Of a stretch of 19,121 nucleotides of DNA, positions 8,223 through 17,751 are shown one piece after another. Made by a program: the position numbers and the translations under genes. The stretch covers positions 11,679 to 30,799 of the forward strand of contig MLAK01001158.1 of the NCBI GenBank assembly GCA_001839685.1. The letters are read 5' to 3'. This stretch comes from Tritrichomonas foetus. Its lineage: Eukaryota; Parabasalia; Tritrichomonadida; Tritrichomonadidae. Every line of letters starts with the position of its first letter. The stretch's first letter is position 1. Under the pieces are notes generated by a model. That model was not told the origin of the DNA and searched no databases. It worked only from the letters and a program-made list of their open reading frames with translations.

Positions 8223-11200
8223 ATGACGCAGAGCTCTTCGACACTTTCTTTCGGCTTCCAGCCAAAATCCACAATTACTTTTGGCACCGGCAATGTTGGA
8301 GCAATATATCAAATTAATAAGCATGAAGATATCGTTACAACGTCGAAAGAAATATGTAAAATCGAGAATTCTTCAATAAAAACGAGTTTTCCGAGTAATT
8401 TCGCAACATCACTTTTTATTCCAGAGGCCAATTTAATTGTCGCAGTTACCGTTCAAAAATCGCTACTTTTTGTTTTCCCACTTCATGATATGAAAAATCC
8501 GATTGTTCAAAATTTTGAGACCGACCAAGTTGGCGTTTTTCATTTGGTCTATTCACAAAAGTCGTCTGTTTTGTTAACTTTTGGTTCCGGCGTGAAAATA
8601 TGGAATTTCGATTTAATTATTCCTGACAGGAGAAGATCCGCTTTAATTCCAAAAGTAACAATTTCTTTAAGACACAATTTTATTGATGTTCCCTACGAAA
8701 CAGCTCTTTTGTTCAAGCCGGCATTTGATTATAGTGAAGAATTAGTTTTTCTACCAACAAGCAAAGGAATTATTGGATATAATATGGATGGAAAATCAGT
8801 AGTTTCAATGTCACTATTTCCTGCCAATAGTAAAACCGCACACTTTTATTTGGAGAAAAAGAAACGACTTCTTGTTTATGATGATGAAAATGGACTCAAC
8901 TTTTGCTCAACGAAAGGATTCGTTCATACTCGGTTTTCTATTGGAAGTGCAACAATGATATGGATGGATTATTTGGATACTGAAAATGCAGTATTAATGA
9001 ATAACAAAGGAAATTTCTATATTTTAAATTTAAAAACAGGAAAATCTTTTAATTGCTACTTCACATCAAAAATGCCTACTCGAATTATTTTAATGAAAGA
9101 ATCTAGAGAAATTTGTTTATGTTTTGGACCACAAGTTCAAACGTTTAATGTGATAATTCCATGGACACTTTGGTCAATTAACATCACGAAAACAAACTTA
9201 TTAAGAAGAATTGAAAGAAAAGGTGAAGCTGCAAGAGTAATTGCTTTTACTAGTAATTCCTTTGTAAAATTTTTCTCACCAAAAGATGGGAAAGTATTAA
9301 CTGCAGCAACACCAACTTCTCCATCTTCGCCAATTTTTTGTTTTTATGATAGAGGTTATATGATTTTCTATGAAGGAAAACAAAAAAGGATTGTTGATAC
9401 TGGTTCAAATGAAAGACTTTTCCTTGTTCTTGAAGATGGTCATATTGTAACATTTGATGCCTCCAAAAATCCATGTCAACAACAATTAAATATTAACTTT
9501 AAAGCAGTTTGTATGACTTTCTGCTATTTCCAAAATGAATTTTATTATGCAATTGCTTCGCAACACGGTGAAATTCTAATTATTGATAAAAATTCACTTC
9601 AAATGAAAAAGAAATTCAATATTTCTAATGATGTGTTTTGTGGAATGATTTTTGATCCAATTTCAAAATGTTTAATTTGTATCATGTCAAGAGAAACCAT
9701 TTTATTTGACTTAAAAACGAAAAATATTATTTCAAGACTTCTTATTAAAGGAACGAAACTTGTTGAACTTAATAATCAGCTGTTGTATTATGGTTATGAA
9801 AATGGTGATATTTCAATGGTGAAAATATCTGAAGAAAATAATACAAAATCATTATCAATTCAATCAAATGATATTCAAGGCTTACATAATGATTGTATAA
9901 CAGGATTTGCATTCTCAAAAGAGTTTTGGATTTCTGTTTCGAAAGATATGACTGTAAGATATTGGAATTATTCCAATGGGAATTTCTATACTATTAATCT
10001 TCCAGCAAGACTTTATGGCTGTGAAATTATTAATGGAAATAGAGATGTTGTAGTTGGGACAGAAAATGAATTAATGCTCATTAATGGCAAACAAGTTTTT
10101 GATGGTGAAATTGATGAAGCGGATGAACTTATTGACAATTTTGATAAAGAAGAAGATGAATTAATGAAAGAAGTTATTGAGAAATGTCGAAGTCAGAGAA
10201 AAGCAGAAGAAGAAAAAGAACAAAAGAAGAAAGAAGAAAACGAAGAAAGAGAAAGGCAAAAGCAAATTCACCTTGAGCAATTGAAAAAGCAAAATAAAGT
10301 AAATAAACGTAAGAGAATTAATCTTAGCCAAGAAGCTTTAGATATTTTACAGAGGCTAAAAAATCAATCAAATCCTGATACACCATTATCAAAAAGTGCA
10401 ATTCAACTTGTTCAAAATCATGAAGAAAGCAAACAACAAGCTCACAAAGAAGATGAAGAATTACATCGAAAACAAGCAATAGAAGCAATGATGAAAGTTA
10501 CAAATAATGTTAATGTTCCAAAGGTCGTTTTTAAGAAACCAAAAACTGACACCGAAAATGAAACTCCAAATTCGTCAATGACAATCAGTGAAACTAACAA
10601 TGAAATTTCTCGTTCATCTAGTTCTGCAAGAAGCATTGATAGTTCAAATTGCTCTTCAACACGAAGTGAAAGAAGTGAATCAATTCAAAAATCATCTCGA
10701 AGGAGTTCTAAACAAATGAATGTAAATGAATTTATTAATAATAATTTCAATAACGAAGACTCTAAAAATGATGAAGGTGTTAAAATTCACATTTCTCGTC
10801 CTGATAGTATAAGTAAAAGTGCACCACGTAGAAAGAAAAAGAAGTCATCATCTAAAAAGTCTTCATATATCGAAAATATGGAAAACACTAATGATTCTCA
10901 AACTCAAACAAGTTATAATTCAAGACCAGGATCAAAATATATGAGCTTAATTAATAAAATTGCATCTCCTGAAGAATATCAACAAAAAATAGAAAATAAA
11001 GCAGAAATAAAGGAAACTACGTCATCTCATGATTCGCCTTTTACTACCCAAAAAGACCAACAATGTCACCCAGAGGCAGAGAATTTTCATTTGGATAATA
11101 GTGAAACAAATGACAATAATAATAATCAGCATAATTCTAGTGAAATGAATAAAAGTCATGTGTTTCAACCCAATGAGCCAGCTACAATTAATAATACTCC

Positions 11201-12116
11201 AAAACGAACAAGACCGCCACCTGTCAAAATTTTGACAAATCCTCGTCCAATTAAAAATAAAAATATTACTGATAATAACAATGCAAATGATGCTTCCCAA
11301 CCAACAACAATAACTACTCCTTCTTCAAGCTATGCATCAATTGCAACATCCCCAAGATTACGAAGAGATGGCCAAAATAATCTTCGTAATTCCTCTGGAA
11401 GTTTGCTACAAAAGAATTCTATCAATAATACATCACTTCGTGCTTCTAAAGTTCCGCAAAGAGCGCCAACACCTCCGCCAATTATCAAAAGAATTACAAC
11501 AGCCAAATTACAAAAGCATAAAAGAAAGAATTCTACACCGGTTTCCAGACGAAATCATAGATTCTTTGAAATGCCTCAACCTCTAATTGTTCTTGATTAT
11601 GATGCAGTTGTTGAACAATATGGACGAGGAAAAATTGAACTTTTGCCACTTATGAAGAGAATTGATTATGAAAAAAATGTTTCATCATTTTCTTCACATT
11701 TAAATAGCATGATATTCACAAATAATCAAACGAAATATGAATCTTCCATACTTCCGAACTCTGCGGCAAAGAATCTGCATAATAGTATTCATAATAATAG
11801 CCCTATTCATTCATTAATTCCTGAATTGCGCCAACCACCAGAGCAAATACCACCTATAGGAAGAAGTTTTGCTCGGCCACTTATTGAACAGTCCAAATGT
11901 CAAATATTTGTTCCAACAAATGAATCACCAAAAGGAAATAATAATAAAATGCGAAGTAGCTATAAGAAATTGCCATCCACATCAAGACGACCATTGGGGA
12001 ATTTGGAAAACTCTATTACAGTCATGAATCCATTATACTTAACACCAAGGCAGCTCATTCCAAAGCGCCAAAAAAACAAAAACTATCCTCATACAAATAC
12101 TAATAGATATAAATAA
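8223..12116 (+). CDS. Large WD40-like beta-propeller protein with coiled coil and disordered tail
   Basis: A 1297-aa protein, probably a cytosolic scaffold. The ATG at 8223 is chosen because the frame further upstream starts only with TTG. Residues 1 to about 625 are rich in short beta strands with propeller-like blade ends (VKIWNFDL, VRYWNYSNGNFY). The clearest WD40 unit is about 554-583, running from LHNDCITGFAFS to DMTVRYWNY. An acidic linker (EIDEADELIDNFDKEEDE) leads into a highly charged probable coiled coil, about 640-700. The remainder is Ser/Asn/Gln/Lys-rich and probably disordered, with proline-rich bits such as RTRPPPVKIL and RAPTPPPIIKR that could bind SH3- or WW-like domains. Long propeller-plus-coiled-coil proteins of this kind are common in trichomonads. 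A cytoskeletal or flagellar role is possible but not shown. TAAA overlaps the stop region, a usual trichomonad 3' signal. Confidence 0.85.
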   Translation: MTQSSSTLSFGFQPKSTITFGTGNVGAIYQINKHEDIVTTSKEICKIENSSIKTSFPSNFATSLFIPEANLIVAVTVQKSLLFVFPLHDMKNPIVQNFETDQVGVFHLVYSQKSSVLLTFGSGVKIWNFDLIIPDRRRSALIPKVTISLRHNFIDVPYETALLFKPAFDYSEELVFLPTSKGIIGYNMDGKSVVSMSLFPANSKTAHFYLEKKKRLLVYDDENGLNFCSTKGFVHTRFSIGSATMIWMDYLDTENAVLMNNKGNFYILNLKTGKSFNCYFTSKMPTRIILMKESREICLCFGPQVQTFNVIIPWTLWSINITKTNLLRRIERKGEAARVIAFTSNSFVKFFSPKDGKVLTAATPTSPSSPIFCFYDRGYMIFYEGKQKRIVDTGSNERLFLVLEDGHIVTFDASKNPCQQQLNINFKAVCMTFCYFQNEFYYAIASQHGEILIIDKNSLQMKKKFNISNDVFCGMIFDPISKCLICIMSRETILFDLKTKNIISRLLIKGTKLVELNNQLLYYGYENGDISMVKISEENNTKSLSIQSNDIQGLHNDCITGFAFSKEFWISVSKDMTVRYWNYSNGNFYTINLPARLYGCEIINGNRDVVVGTENELMLINGKQVFDGEIDEADELIDNFDKEEDELMKEVIEKCRSQRKAEEEKEQKKKEENEERERQKQIHLEQLKKQNKVNKRKRINLSQEALDILQRLKNQSNPDTPLSKSAIQLVQNHEESKQQAHKEDEELHRKQAIEAMMKVTNNVNVPKVVFKKPKTDTENETPNSSMTISETNNEISRSSSSARSIDSSNCSSTRSERSESIQKSSRRSSKQMNVNEFINNNFNNEDSKNDEGVKIHISRPDSISKSAPRRKKKKSSSKKSSYIENMENTNDSQTQTSYNSRPGSKYMSLINKIASPEEYQQKIENKAEIKETTSSHDSPFTTQKDQQCHPEAENFHLDNSETNDNNNNQHNSSEMNKSHVFQPNEPATINNTPKRTRPPPVKILTNPRPIKNKNITDNNNANDASQPTTITTPSSSYASIATSPRLRRDGQNNLRNSSGSLLQKNSINNTSLRASKVPQRAPTPPPIIKRITTAKLQKHKRKNSTPVSRRNHRFFEMPQPLIVLDYDAVVEQYGRGKIELLPLMKRIDYEKNVSSFSSHLNSMIFTNNQTKYESSILPNSAAKNLHNSIHNNSPIHSLIPELRQPPEQIPPIGRSFARPLIEQSKCQIFVPTNESPKGNNNKMRSSYKKLPSTSRRPLGNLENSITVMNPLYLTPRQLIPKRQKNKNYPHTNTNRYK

Positions 12117-12343
12117 TTTATTTTTATAAAAATTGTTTGTAGTATTCTACTTTATGATTTAATCATTCATGATATTTTTATTTTTTAATTTGTATGCTAG
12201 AGATATTCATCTAAATAATTCTTACAATAGAAATAAATAATTTTGATTATTCGATATTGTCATGAAAAGACAAAATAATCAATAAAATAAAACAGAATAT
12301 ATAATACCGAAATAACATTTACAAGTTGCATAACAATAATATA
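12117..12343. other. Convergent 3' spacer of the propeller and kinase genes
   Basis: The two genes end facing each other across 227 AT-rich bases. A TAAA for the kinase transcript lies on the minus strand at 12321-12318, about 23 bases past its stop. The spacer centre carries the hairpin at 12243-12282. Confidence 0.6.
12243..12282. terminator. Hairpin between the two convergent gene ends
   Basis: TTGATTATT (12243-12251) and TTGTC (12257-12261) pair with the continuous GACAA plus AATAATCAA at 12269-12282. This gives 14 base pairs interrupted by one 5-base bulge on the left side, with a 7-base loop. Its position between two convergent 3' ends suggests a shared 3'-end or transcription-stop structure. 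That role is inferred; AT-rich DNA forms weak hairpins easily. Confidence 0.4.
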
Positions 12344-13579
12344 TTAAAAAACATACATGCTTGATCGAACTTTTGGTTTCACAACGTTGCATTTCCTTCT
12401 TCGTATTTTTGCACTTCTGACAGTATTTAGAATATCAGTAATACTGTTATCAAAATTTAATTTCTCGAGCATTACATTGCGATTTTCACATGGATTCTTT
12501 TTTATACATACAGTATCACATTTATTTAGTCGCGGAAGAGACATTGAAACAGATGGTTTCCTTCTCTTATTTCCATGAATTATTCTTTCAACCTTTTCAA
12601 AACTATTTTCATATCCATTTGTCGATTTAAAATCAATTTCATTTGAGTCTAAATTGATTAAATCAATATCTGAAAATTCTCTTTCAAAAAACTTGTCAAT
12701 CTTTTTAATAGATACCAATTGCATGTGTGCATCTGATGTATGAATTGGTACTCTATCAATTATGAAAGGATGTTTTAATGCTTCATCAACAGTAATTCGA
12801 GTATCAACATTAACATCCATCATTCTTGATATTAAATCTGTACATGTATCTGACACACCTTTAGGCATAAAATAGTCACCATTTTTAATTTGTTCGTATA
12901 ATAAAACTTTATTTCTATTGATCCAAGGAAGGGTTCCTGCCACCATTGTATATAAAAGAACACCGCAGCTCCAAATATCAGAAACTTTAGGGTTATACTC
13001 TTCACTTTTGATAACTTCTGGAGCCATATAGCAAGGTGAACCACAAAACGTAGAGGTCAAATCATTATCGGATCGAATAAATTTCGAAAGTCCGAAATCA
13101 GATAATTTTACATTTCCATCAGCATCAATCAGAACATTTTCTGGCTTGATATCTCTATGAGCAACATTTTGTATGTGTATATATTTGACAGCTTCAAGGA
13201 TTTGCCAAAAATATATTTTTGCACTCTTTTCAGGAATCTTCTTCTGTGTTGTTATTTTTGAATATAGCTCGCCATTTGGACAGTATTCCATAATAACGTA
13301 ATAATTTAAAGAATCCTTCAATAAATCATATAAATGAATGATGTCTGGATGATTTAATTGTTGAAGAATTCGAATTTCTTGTTCAAAGAACATGTTACTT
13401 CTTTCTGTTGCTAATCTTTTCTTGGAAATAACTTTACATGCATATTTTCTTCCGGTCACACTGCATGTTGCACGTTTCACAATTGCATAGGCACCATGCC
13501 CAATAGTTTCATGTAGTATATATTTACCAATTCTGCTGGGACAATGGACTGAAAGTTTTTCACTTCCAATAGTAGACAT
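12344..13579 (-). CDS. CAMK-family (CAMKL/AMPK-like) Ser/Thr protein kinase
   Basis: A 411-aa protein kinase that transfers phosphate from ATP to Ser/Thr of unknown substrates. The catalytic domain is complete at about 20-273: glycine loop GHGAYAIV 27-34, Lys49 in YACKV, helix-C Glu68, catalytic loop HRDIKPEN 141-148, DFG 161-163, APE 186-188 and the SDIWSCGVLLY helix with Asp201. The activation segment TSTFCGSPCYMAPE places Thr177 where upstream kinases phosphorylate AMPK-related enzymes. HRD and GSPCYMAPE indicate an active CAMK-like kinase. The 138-residue tail is basic near its end (KIRRRKCNVVKPKVR) and has no domain I recognise; I see no clear UBA or KA1 domain. An Inr-like TCACTA lies 24 bases upstream. 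Convergent with the propeller gene. Confidence 0.95.
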   Translation of the reverse strand: MSTIGSEKLSVHCPSRIGKYILHETIGHGAYAIVKRATCSVTGRKYACKVISKKRLATERSNMFFEQEIRILQQLNHPDIIHLYDLLKDSLNYYVIMEYCPNGELYSKITTQKKIPEKSAKIYFWQILEAVKYIHIQNVAHRDIKPENVLIDADGNVKLSDFGLSKFIRSDNDLTSTFCGSPCYMAPEVIKSEEYNPKVSDIWSCGVLLYTMVAGTLPWINRNKVLLYEQIKNGDYFMPKGVSDTCTDLISRMMDVNVDTRITVDEALKHPFIIDRVPIHTSDAHMQLVSIKKIDKFFEREFSDIDLINLDSNEIDFKSTNGYENSFEKVERIIHGNKRRKPSVSMSLPRLNKCDTVCIKKNPCENRNVMLEKLNFDNSITDILNTVRSAKIRRRKCNVVKPKVRSSMYVF

Positions 13580-14039
13580 TTGTGTTTTTGATTTGAAATT
13601 AGTGAATCAAATAAAATCATGATTTTATATGGGTAATTTTTATCAAAATATTTATGGAGAAGATACATTGAAAAAAAGACTTAAATTTATGATATAAAAT
13701 TAAATTGACATAAAAAATAGCTCCAATTCTGAGTGTATTATTGAAAAATTTCATATGATGGTGATATGTTTTTTGTTAAGAAGCACTCAAAAAAATATTT
13801 AATGTGTTAACAATACGATATTTTGAATACGTCAAATTTAATCTGAAAGTAATTGATAATTTTTTATTTTATTAAAAACTTCTGATTTTACTTTATTCAA
13901 TAGGATTTTATTTGCATAATTTTTTGAAAGAGTGAGTATAATTCGTGAAGAATTATATTAGTTTTCATTGTATTTTATTGTTTTTTTGAATATAATTAAT
14001 TTTATTGAAAGTCATTCTCAGTAGATAGGTTTTCATTGC
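13580..14039. promoter_or_regulatory. 5' flank of the kinase gene
   Basis: On the minus strand TCACTA occupies 13605-13600. It matches the trichomonad Inr consensus TCA-pyrimidine-T/A and would give a 24-base leader to the ATG at 13579, a typical trichomonad distance. The rest of the stretch is AT-rich with no gene that I can see. Confidence 0.5.
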
Positions 14040-14784
14040 TACGAACCATTCTTATTATAATTATAGTTCTCCCACTGCCTGATCGATAAGTTATTATTAG
14101 GAAATTGACAATCTTTATCCCCTGTGGTAGGATTTTGAAAGGCGAAAAAACAATATTTCAAAAAGACTACAAAATCTCATGGTTTTGATTTTATATATCC
14201 AAATTCAATACTTATCAAAAGTGTAGTTTTATATTTTAATATTTCGGTTTGAACAATTGGGAGATGTGAACAAAATTTATCACACATTTCACTTTTAACA
14301 TTTATGATATTCATTTAGGTGAAAATATTATCCAAATATGCAAACAAATGAAAAAGCTATTGTTTCAAAGTGCAATTTTTTTTTCTGATCATTCACAATG
14401 AAATACGCTCAAAATGACAAATACATGATAGAGATTAGTAAAAGTTAATATAAAAAATTTGAGGATTTTCCTCACGAAAAGTCGACGATGAAATTAACAA
14501 TCAGCGTTTCATATCTATTGAAAGGGCCATATTCCACTTCTTTTCTAAATTGTAGTGAAAAGTAATTCAATGATCTCACAGAAAACAAATAAAAATAATG
14601 ATGGCTTGTTGGTCACAAAAATAGACCAAACCACAATAATGTTGGTACAACATTATTCCTTTCTTGTAACACTCATAAATTTGAAATTTCCCGAGAATTT
14701 TTGAAAGACAGTCTGTCTGAGTGTATCATTCAACAAATTTTGATCAACATTAGGCAACAGATCAAAAATAGCATTTTGTTTTTA
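14040..14784 (-). pseudogene. Decayed gene, style of a trichomonad N-terminal beta plus helical repeat-protein module
   Basis: Four minus-strand pieces read as protein in linear order with frame changes. 14781-14656 contains AIFDLLPNVDQNLLNDTLRQ and TVFQKFSGNFKFMSVTRKE, followed in frame by CCTNIIVV. 14612-14475 contains FRKEVEYGPFNRYETLIVNF. 14314-14180 starts at an ATG and contains CDKFCSHLPIVQTEILKYKT. About 14150-14045 contains QNPTTGDKDCQFPNNN. Patterns such as FSGNFKF..CCTNII, YETLIVNFI, and a helix with SHL..QTEIL resemble the N-terminal region that precedes ankyrin, leucine-rich or discoidin repeats in many trichomonad proteins. That assignment is from pattern memory and tentative. 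The gene is clearly broken. Confidence 0.45.
14635..14657. repeat. Perfect 10-bp hairpin with 3-base loop
   Basis: AATAATGTTG, loop GTA, CAACATTATT. A second small hairpin (TTGGTC / GACCAA, 14609-14614 with 14624-14629) lies beside it, and AGACAG-T-CTGTCT is at 14706-14718. All fall inside the relic at 14040-14784, so they may be chance or the result of local rearrangement. Confidence 0.55.
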
Positions 14785-14893
14785 ATATAATGTTTCATTC
14801 ATGAAGGTTCTTCTTTTGTTAATGTCAATATATGTTTATAAAAATATTTTAGAAAAAGAAAAAAGAGAAATAAGCTTAATTTGTAAACATTTT

Positions 14894-16570
14894 TTATACA
14901 GGTAGTAAAAGCTCATCACGAAGTGGATAAATCGAAGACACATCCCATTCTTTTATCAAATAGCACAAAATATCATTTACCGCTTCCATTGAATTCTTTG
15001 TTACAACCGTTTCATTATTTGTTCGAATCACGTTTGGGCCAAAACAAATCGCCAAATTTCGAGGAGTCATTTTGTTAGCGTCTGATTCTGCTACAACTCT
15101 TTGTAAGAATCCAATTAAATATGCGAGAGTCATTAGATGTAGCTTTGGAAGTACAGTGGTGATATATTCTATTGTCCTATCCTCTTTAAAAGCAGTAAAA
15201 AGCTCGCTTGTGGCAGAAAATGGCACAATCGGATCGGCGAGTTCACGAATCCACAGTTTGATGAATGATGCAAGATCGTGGGGATTGGTAATAGACGAAA
15301 GGACCTCTTCACCAGCATTTGACTCTGCTGCCCAATCATTTACATTTTTCATATTTCCAGGCATTCTGAAAATACCTTCGATTTTCAAAGCACCCTTTGA
15401 GATTAATGATTCACACATTTGATGGAAGAAAAATGGTACTGGACAATTTGGAAGTGTCCTTCTTTGGCCCCACATCATTTCATATAAAGAAACACCAAAA
15501 ACAAAAGAGCCATTTGTCATTTGATTTTGAAGATCAATGATTGATTTAACATTATTGGCAAAATTCTCCATTGGTGTGCCTATTGCGCATCTTGCACCGA
15601 ATTTTATATAGGTGAACTGTGCAATAGTTGCAACTTTTCGATTATCTGATTCAATATTTCGAAGTAAATATGATTTTATCCAATTTTCGGAATTTCGCGT
15701 TGATGGAAAGATTGAAGCAATTACTAAAAAGAGATTCCAAGTATTGAGTAGCCACTTTTCATCTGGATTTTGGCGTGTTTGCTTCATCAATTGGAAGAAA
15801 ACTTCATCTCGTAGAGATGCGTCAGCAAATAAAATTGAGATCAATTCTTTGGCAGCATTAATTCCTTGGTGGCTTGATGAAACGCCAGTGTATTGTAAAA
15901 TCAAATTAAAGCACTTAAGGGCATTTTTAACAGATGATTGTGGCAAGTTTGATAAAAGTGACGTTGTGATTGGCTTTTCTGAGAAAAGAACAATATTTTC
16001 AAGTGTTATGGAAGTACGTTTAAATACACGACCGTTAACACATCTTTGGAAATGTCTTTTAGCAAAATCATATCCCTGAAACTTGTGAATCTCGGAAGAT
16101 ATTTCTTTCGGCAAATAATGCGGCCCATCACTAGTTGGTGGAACAAATACTTTTTTCTTGTTTGGAATTTTTGGTGGTTTTGCAGATTTTGATGATGGAC
16201 TTGATTGCTTCGGTTTTAAAAGCGAATCTTTTTCGAAATCTTCAAGATTTTCCAATTTTTCGTCAATATCCAAAACTAATAATTCATCGTCGGCATTTTG
16301 ACTTTCACCAGAAACTATTTCGGTTTCAGCAGACTTTTGTGAGGAATGGCCATGCTTCTTGGATCTTTTCGACTTTTTGATCTTGGGAAAGAGACTATAT
16401 GGATTTGGAAAAGATTTCATGCTTTCTGGATCGATAACTTTGCCGTCAAGTGGATAGTCCCATCGGGAATCATTTGTGATAACATTAAAATAGTAGTATA
16501 ATTGATTATCGTCGTCGTAGTAGGCGTAATAAGCGTTTTTCTGTTCCATGATAGTGTGTCCAAAATTCAT
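14894..16570 (-). CDS. WW-MyTH4-RhoGAP protein, Vilse/ARHGAP39-like architecture
   Basis: A 558-aa protein predicted to switch off Rho/Rac-family GTPases by stimulating GTP hydrolysis. A WW-like module occupies about 12-40, with Trp37 and Pro40 kept (NDSRWDYP) and a tyrosine cluster, but its first Trp is replaced. A charged, Ser/Lys-rich linker follows to about 150. A MyTH4 domain, usually a microtubule- or tail-binding module, spans about 165-325 (for example LMKQTRQNPDEKWLLNTWNL). RhoGAP spans about 358-545, with the arginine finger Arg402 in EGIFRMPG, Lys438 and Arg442 in FIKLWIRELADP, and Asn505/Asn513 in TPRNLAICFGPNV. The key residues indicate an active GAP. The order matches the animal Vilse/CrossGAP and ARHGAP39 family. 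The stop TAA runs directly into AAA, giving the trichomonad TAAA 3' signal. A tiny upstream frame overlaps the start. Confidence 0.93.
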   Translation of the reverse strand: MNFGHTIMEQKNAYYAYYDDDNQLYYYFNVITNDSRWDYPLDGKVIDPESMKSFPNPYSLFPKIKKSKRSKKHGHSSQKSAETEIVSGESQNADDELLVLDIDEKLENLEDFEKDSLLKPKQSSPSSKSAKPPKIPNKKKVFVPPTSDGPHYLPKEISSEIHKFQGYDFAKRHFQRCVNGRVFKRTSITLENIVLFSEKPITTSLLSNLPQSSVKNALKCFNLILQYTGVSSSHQGINAAKELISILFADASLRDEVFFQLMKQTRQNPDEKWLLNTWNLFLVIASIFPSTRNSENWIKSYLLRNIESDNRKVATIAQFTYIKFGARCAIGTPMENFANNVKSIIDLQNQMTNGSFVFGVSLYEMMWGQRRTLPNCPVPFFFHQMCESLISKGALKIEGIFRMPGNMKNVNDWAAESNAGEEVLSSITNPHDLASFIKLWIRELADPIVPFSATSELFTAFKEDRTIEYITTVLPKLHLMTLAYLIGFLQRVVAESDANKMTPRNLAICFGPNVIRTNNETVVTKNSMEAVNDILCYLIKEWDVSSIYPLRDELLLPV

Positions 16571-16578
16571 AGAACCAT
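16567..16578 (-). promoter_or_regulatory. Three-codon upstream frame overlapping the RhoGAP start
   Basis: The bases ATGGTTCTATGA place a minimal M-V-L-stop frame so that its TGA overlaps the RhoGAP ATG (ATGA). If the transcript starts upstream of it, it could reduce or couple translation of the main frame. With a very short leader it would not be transcribed. No Inr-like motif is visible close by, so the transcript start is unknown. Confidence 0.35.
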
Positions 16579-17022
16579 TGTTTAGGTCAATAAAAGAAGG
16601 ATTTCACCTTAGAAATATAAAGATTCGGAACTTTTCTATAGTTTACAAAATATAATTTCTTGTGAATTTTAAACAATGTCACATTGAGGACGATATAACA
16701 TAAAATAAAAAAGAGTTTATTTTAGCAAGAAAAATAGCCTAATTAGTAAAGCTAAAATACAGGTGAGCATTGAAAATTTGAATATTGTAGAGATAAACAT
16801 TAATTGAATTTTTCTTTTCAAATTCCCTTCTTTTTTCAATGAGTGACATGTCATATCACAAAATAAAATTAAATTTCTATTTTACGTTTTTATCATATAA
16901 CAAAAGTACTTTTACATTTTTGTCAAAAACAGATAGCTAATATAGATCAACATTTATTTAGAATCTATATGTTTATTTCTTTGCTATTATCGAGAAAGAC
17001 AAACATTAAGAGAATTAAATGA
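16579..17022. other. Spacer upstream of the RhoGAP gene
   Basis: AT-rich, without an identifiable intact gene. A perfect 10-bp palindrome TGACATGTCA lies at 16845-16854. Near 16970-17015 a plus-strand frame reads RQTLRELNENWPK, which may be a frameshifted upstream part of the discoidin relic that follows. Confidence 0.45.
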
Positions 17023-17655
17023 AAATTGGCCCAAAACAACATCATACATTTCCATGACTTCCTCAAAATGGAAGTGAATTCTTGTATCTGTCTGAGGCAT
17101 ACTTTCGCACTTGCTCAAGTGCATCAAGAAATTAATGATTCTTTCATTCACCCACATAATGATGAGGAAAAAGAATATATTTGACATGAAAGTGGTAGAG
17201 TTACTTTGGCAGTGAATGAAATGCAAAAAGATATCTTCATGTGGAAATATGACTGGAACCATGATCAAGAAGAAAATTGATATGTCCAATTTTATTTCAC
17301 GAATGGGAAAATAAATTTATCTCACTATCAGATTAGTACCCAGAACTTAACAATCCTTCATGTTTGTACAACTCGCAGAAAGATCAAATGACTTGGAAAC
17401 CTTGGATGTTTTGGTTTATTAAAAAATGATATTCATTTACGAAAATATGGTTGTCACCATAAATTTGAATGCTCTTATAATACTAGAAAAGCTTATCAAT
17501 ATATTCGAATATATCAGCGTGGTGTTAACCATGTTGGTGACTATGATTTCTTTATTAGAAGTATTGATTTATTCGTGAATTTATTTGTTCCAAAAATAGA
17601 GAATAAGTCGATAGTAATACAATTTCCTTCATACAATATAATAACACTTTACTAA
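17023..17655 (+). pseudogene. Decayed F5/8 type C (discoidin) domain protein, C-terminal part
   Basis: A plus-strand frame of 211 codons has internal TGA stops at 17182, 17278 and 17389 and ends with TAA at 17653. Its content follows the trichomonad F5/8 type C pattern: FIHPHNDEEKEYI near the start, then YVQFYFTNGKINLSHYQIST (the usual Y-V-x-F-D-F...L-x-H-Y-x-I strand pair), and finally KNDIHLRKYGC and AYQYIRIYQRGVNHVGDYDF (the usual YRYIR-x-x-Q-G-x-N-H-x-G ending). Between these, the next frame over (from 17366) contains ERSNDLETLDV, matching the expected x-G-SND-x-W-x-x-LD strand, so there are at least two frameshifts around the third stop. Discoidin folds bind surface or carbohydrate ligands in other organisms. 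Clearly non-functional here. Confidence 0.7.
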
Positions 17656-17751
17656 AAACATATAAATATTAGCCATGCAAATAGTCATGAACAAACAGTA
17701 ATTTTTGAACTTTTCAACATAATTAGTCAAACCCATTTTGCGCAATAACCG

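Noticed and set aside
15612..16079. 155-codon plus-strand frame opposite the RhoGAP gene
   Set aside because: It lies entirely antisense to the MyTH4 region, has no family signal and is a shadow of the real frame.
16987..17289. 100-codon minus-strand frame
   Set aside because: The plus strand here carries the F5/8 type C relic with clear family pattern; the minus frame is its shadow.
17023..17655. TGA read as a sense codon, since the stops here are TGA and none of the five intact genes ends with TGA
   Set aside because: The third TGA is explained by a local frameshift (the neighbouring frame carries the expected SND..LD strand), other relics also contain TAA and TAG, and trichomonads use the standard code.
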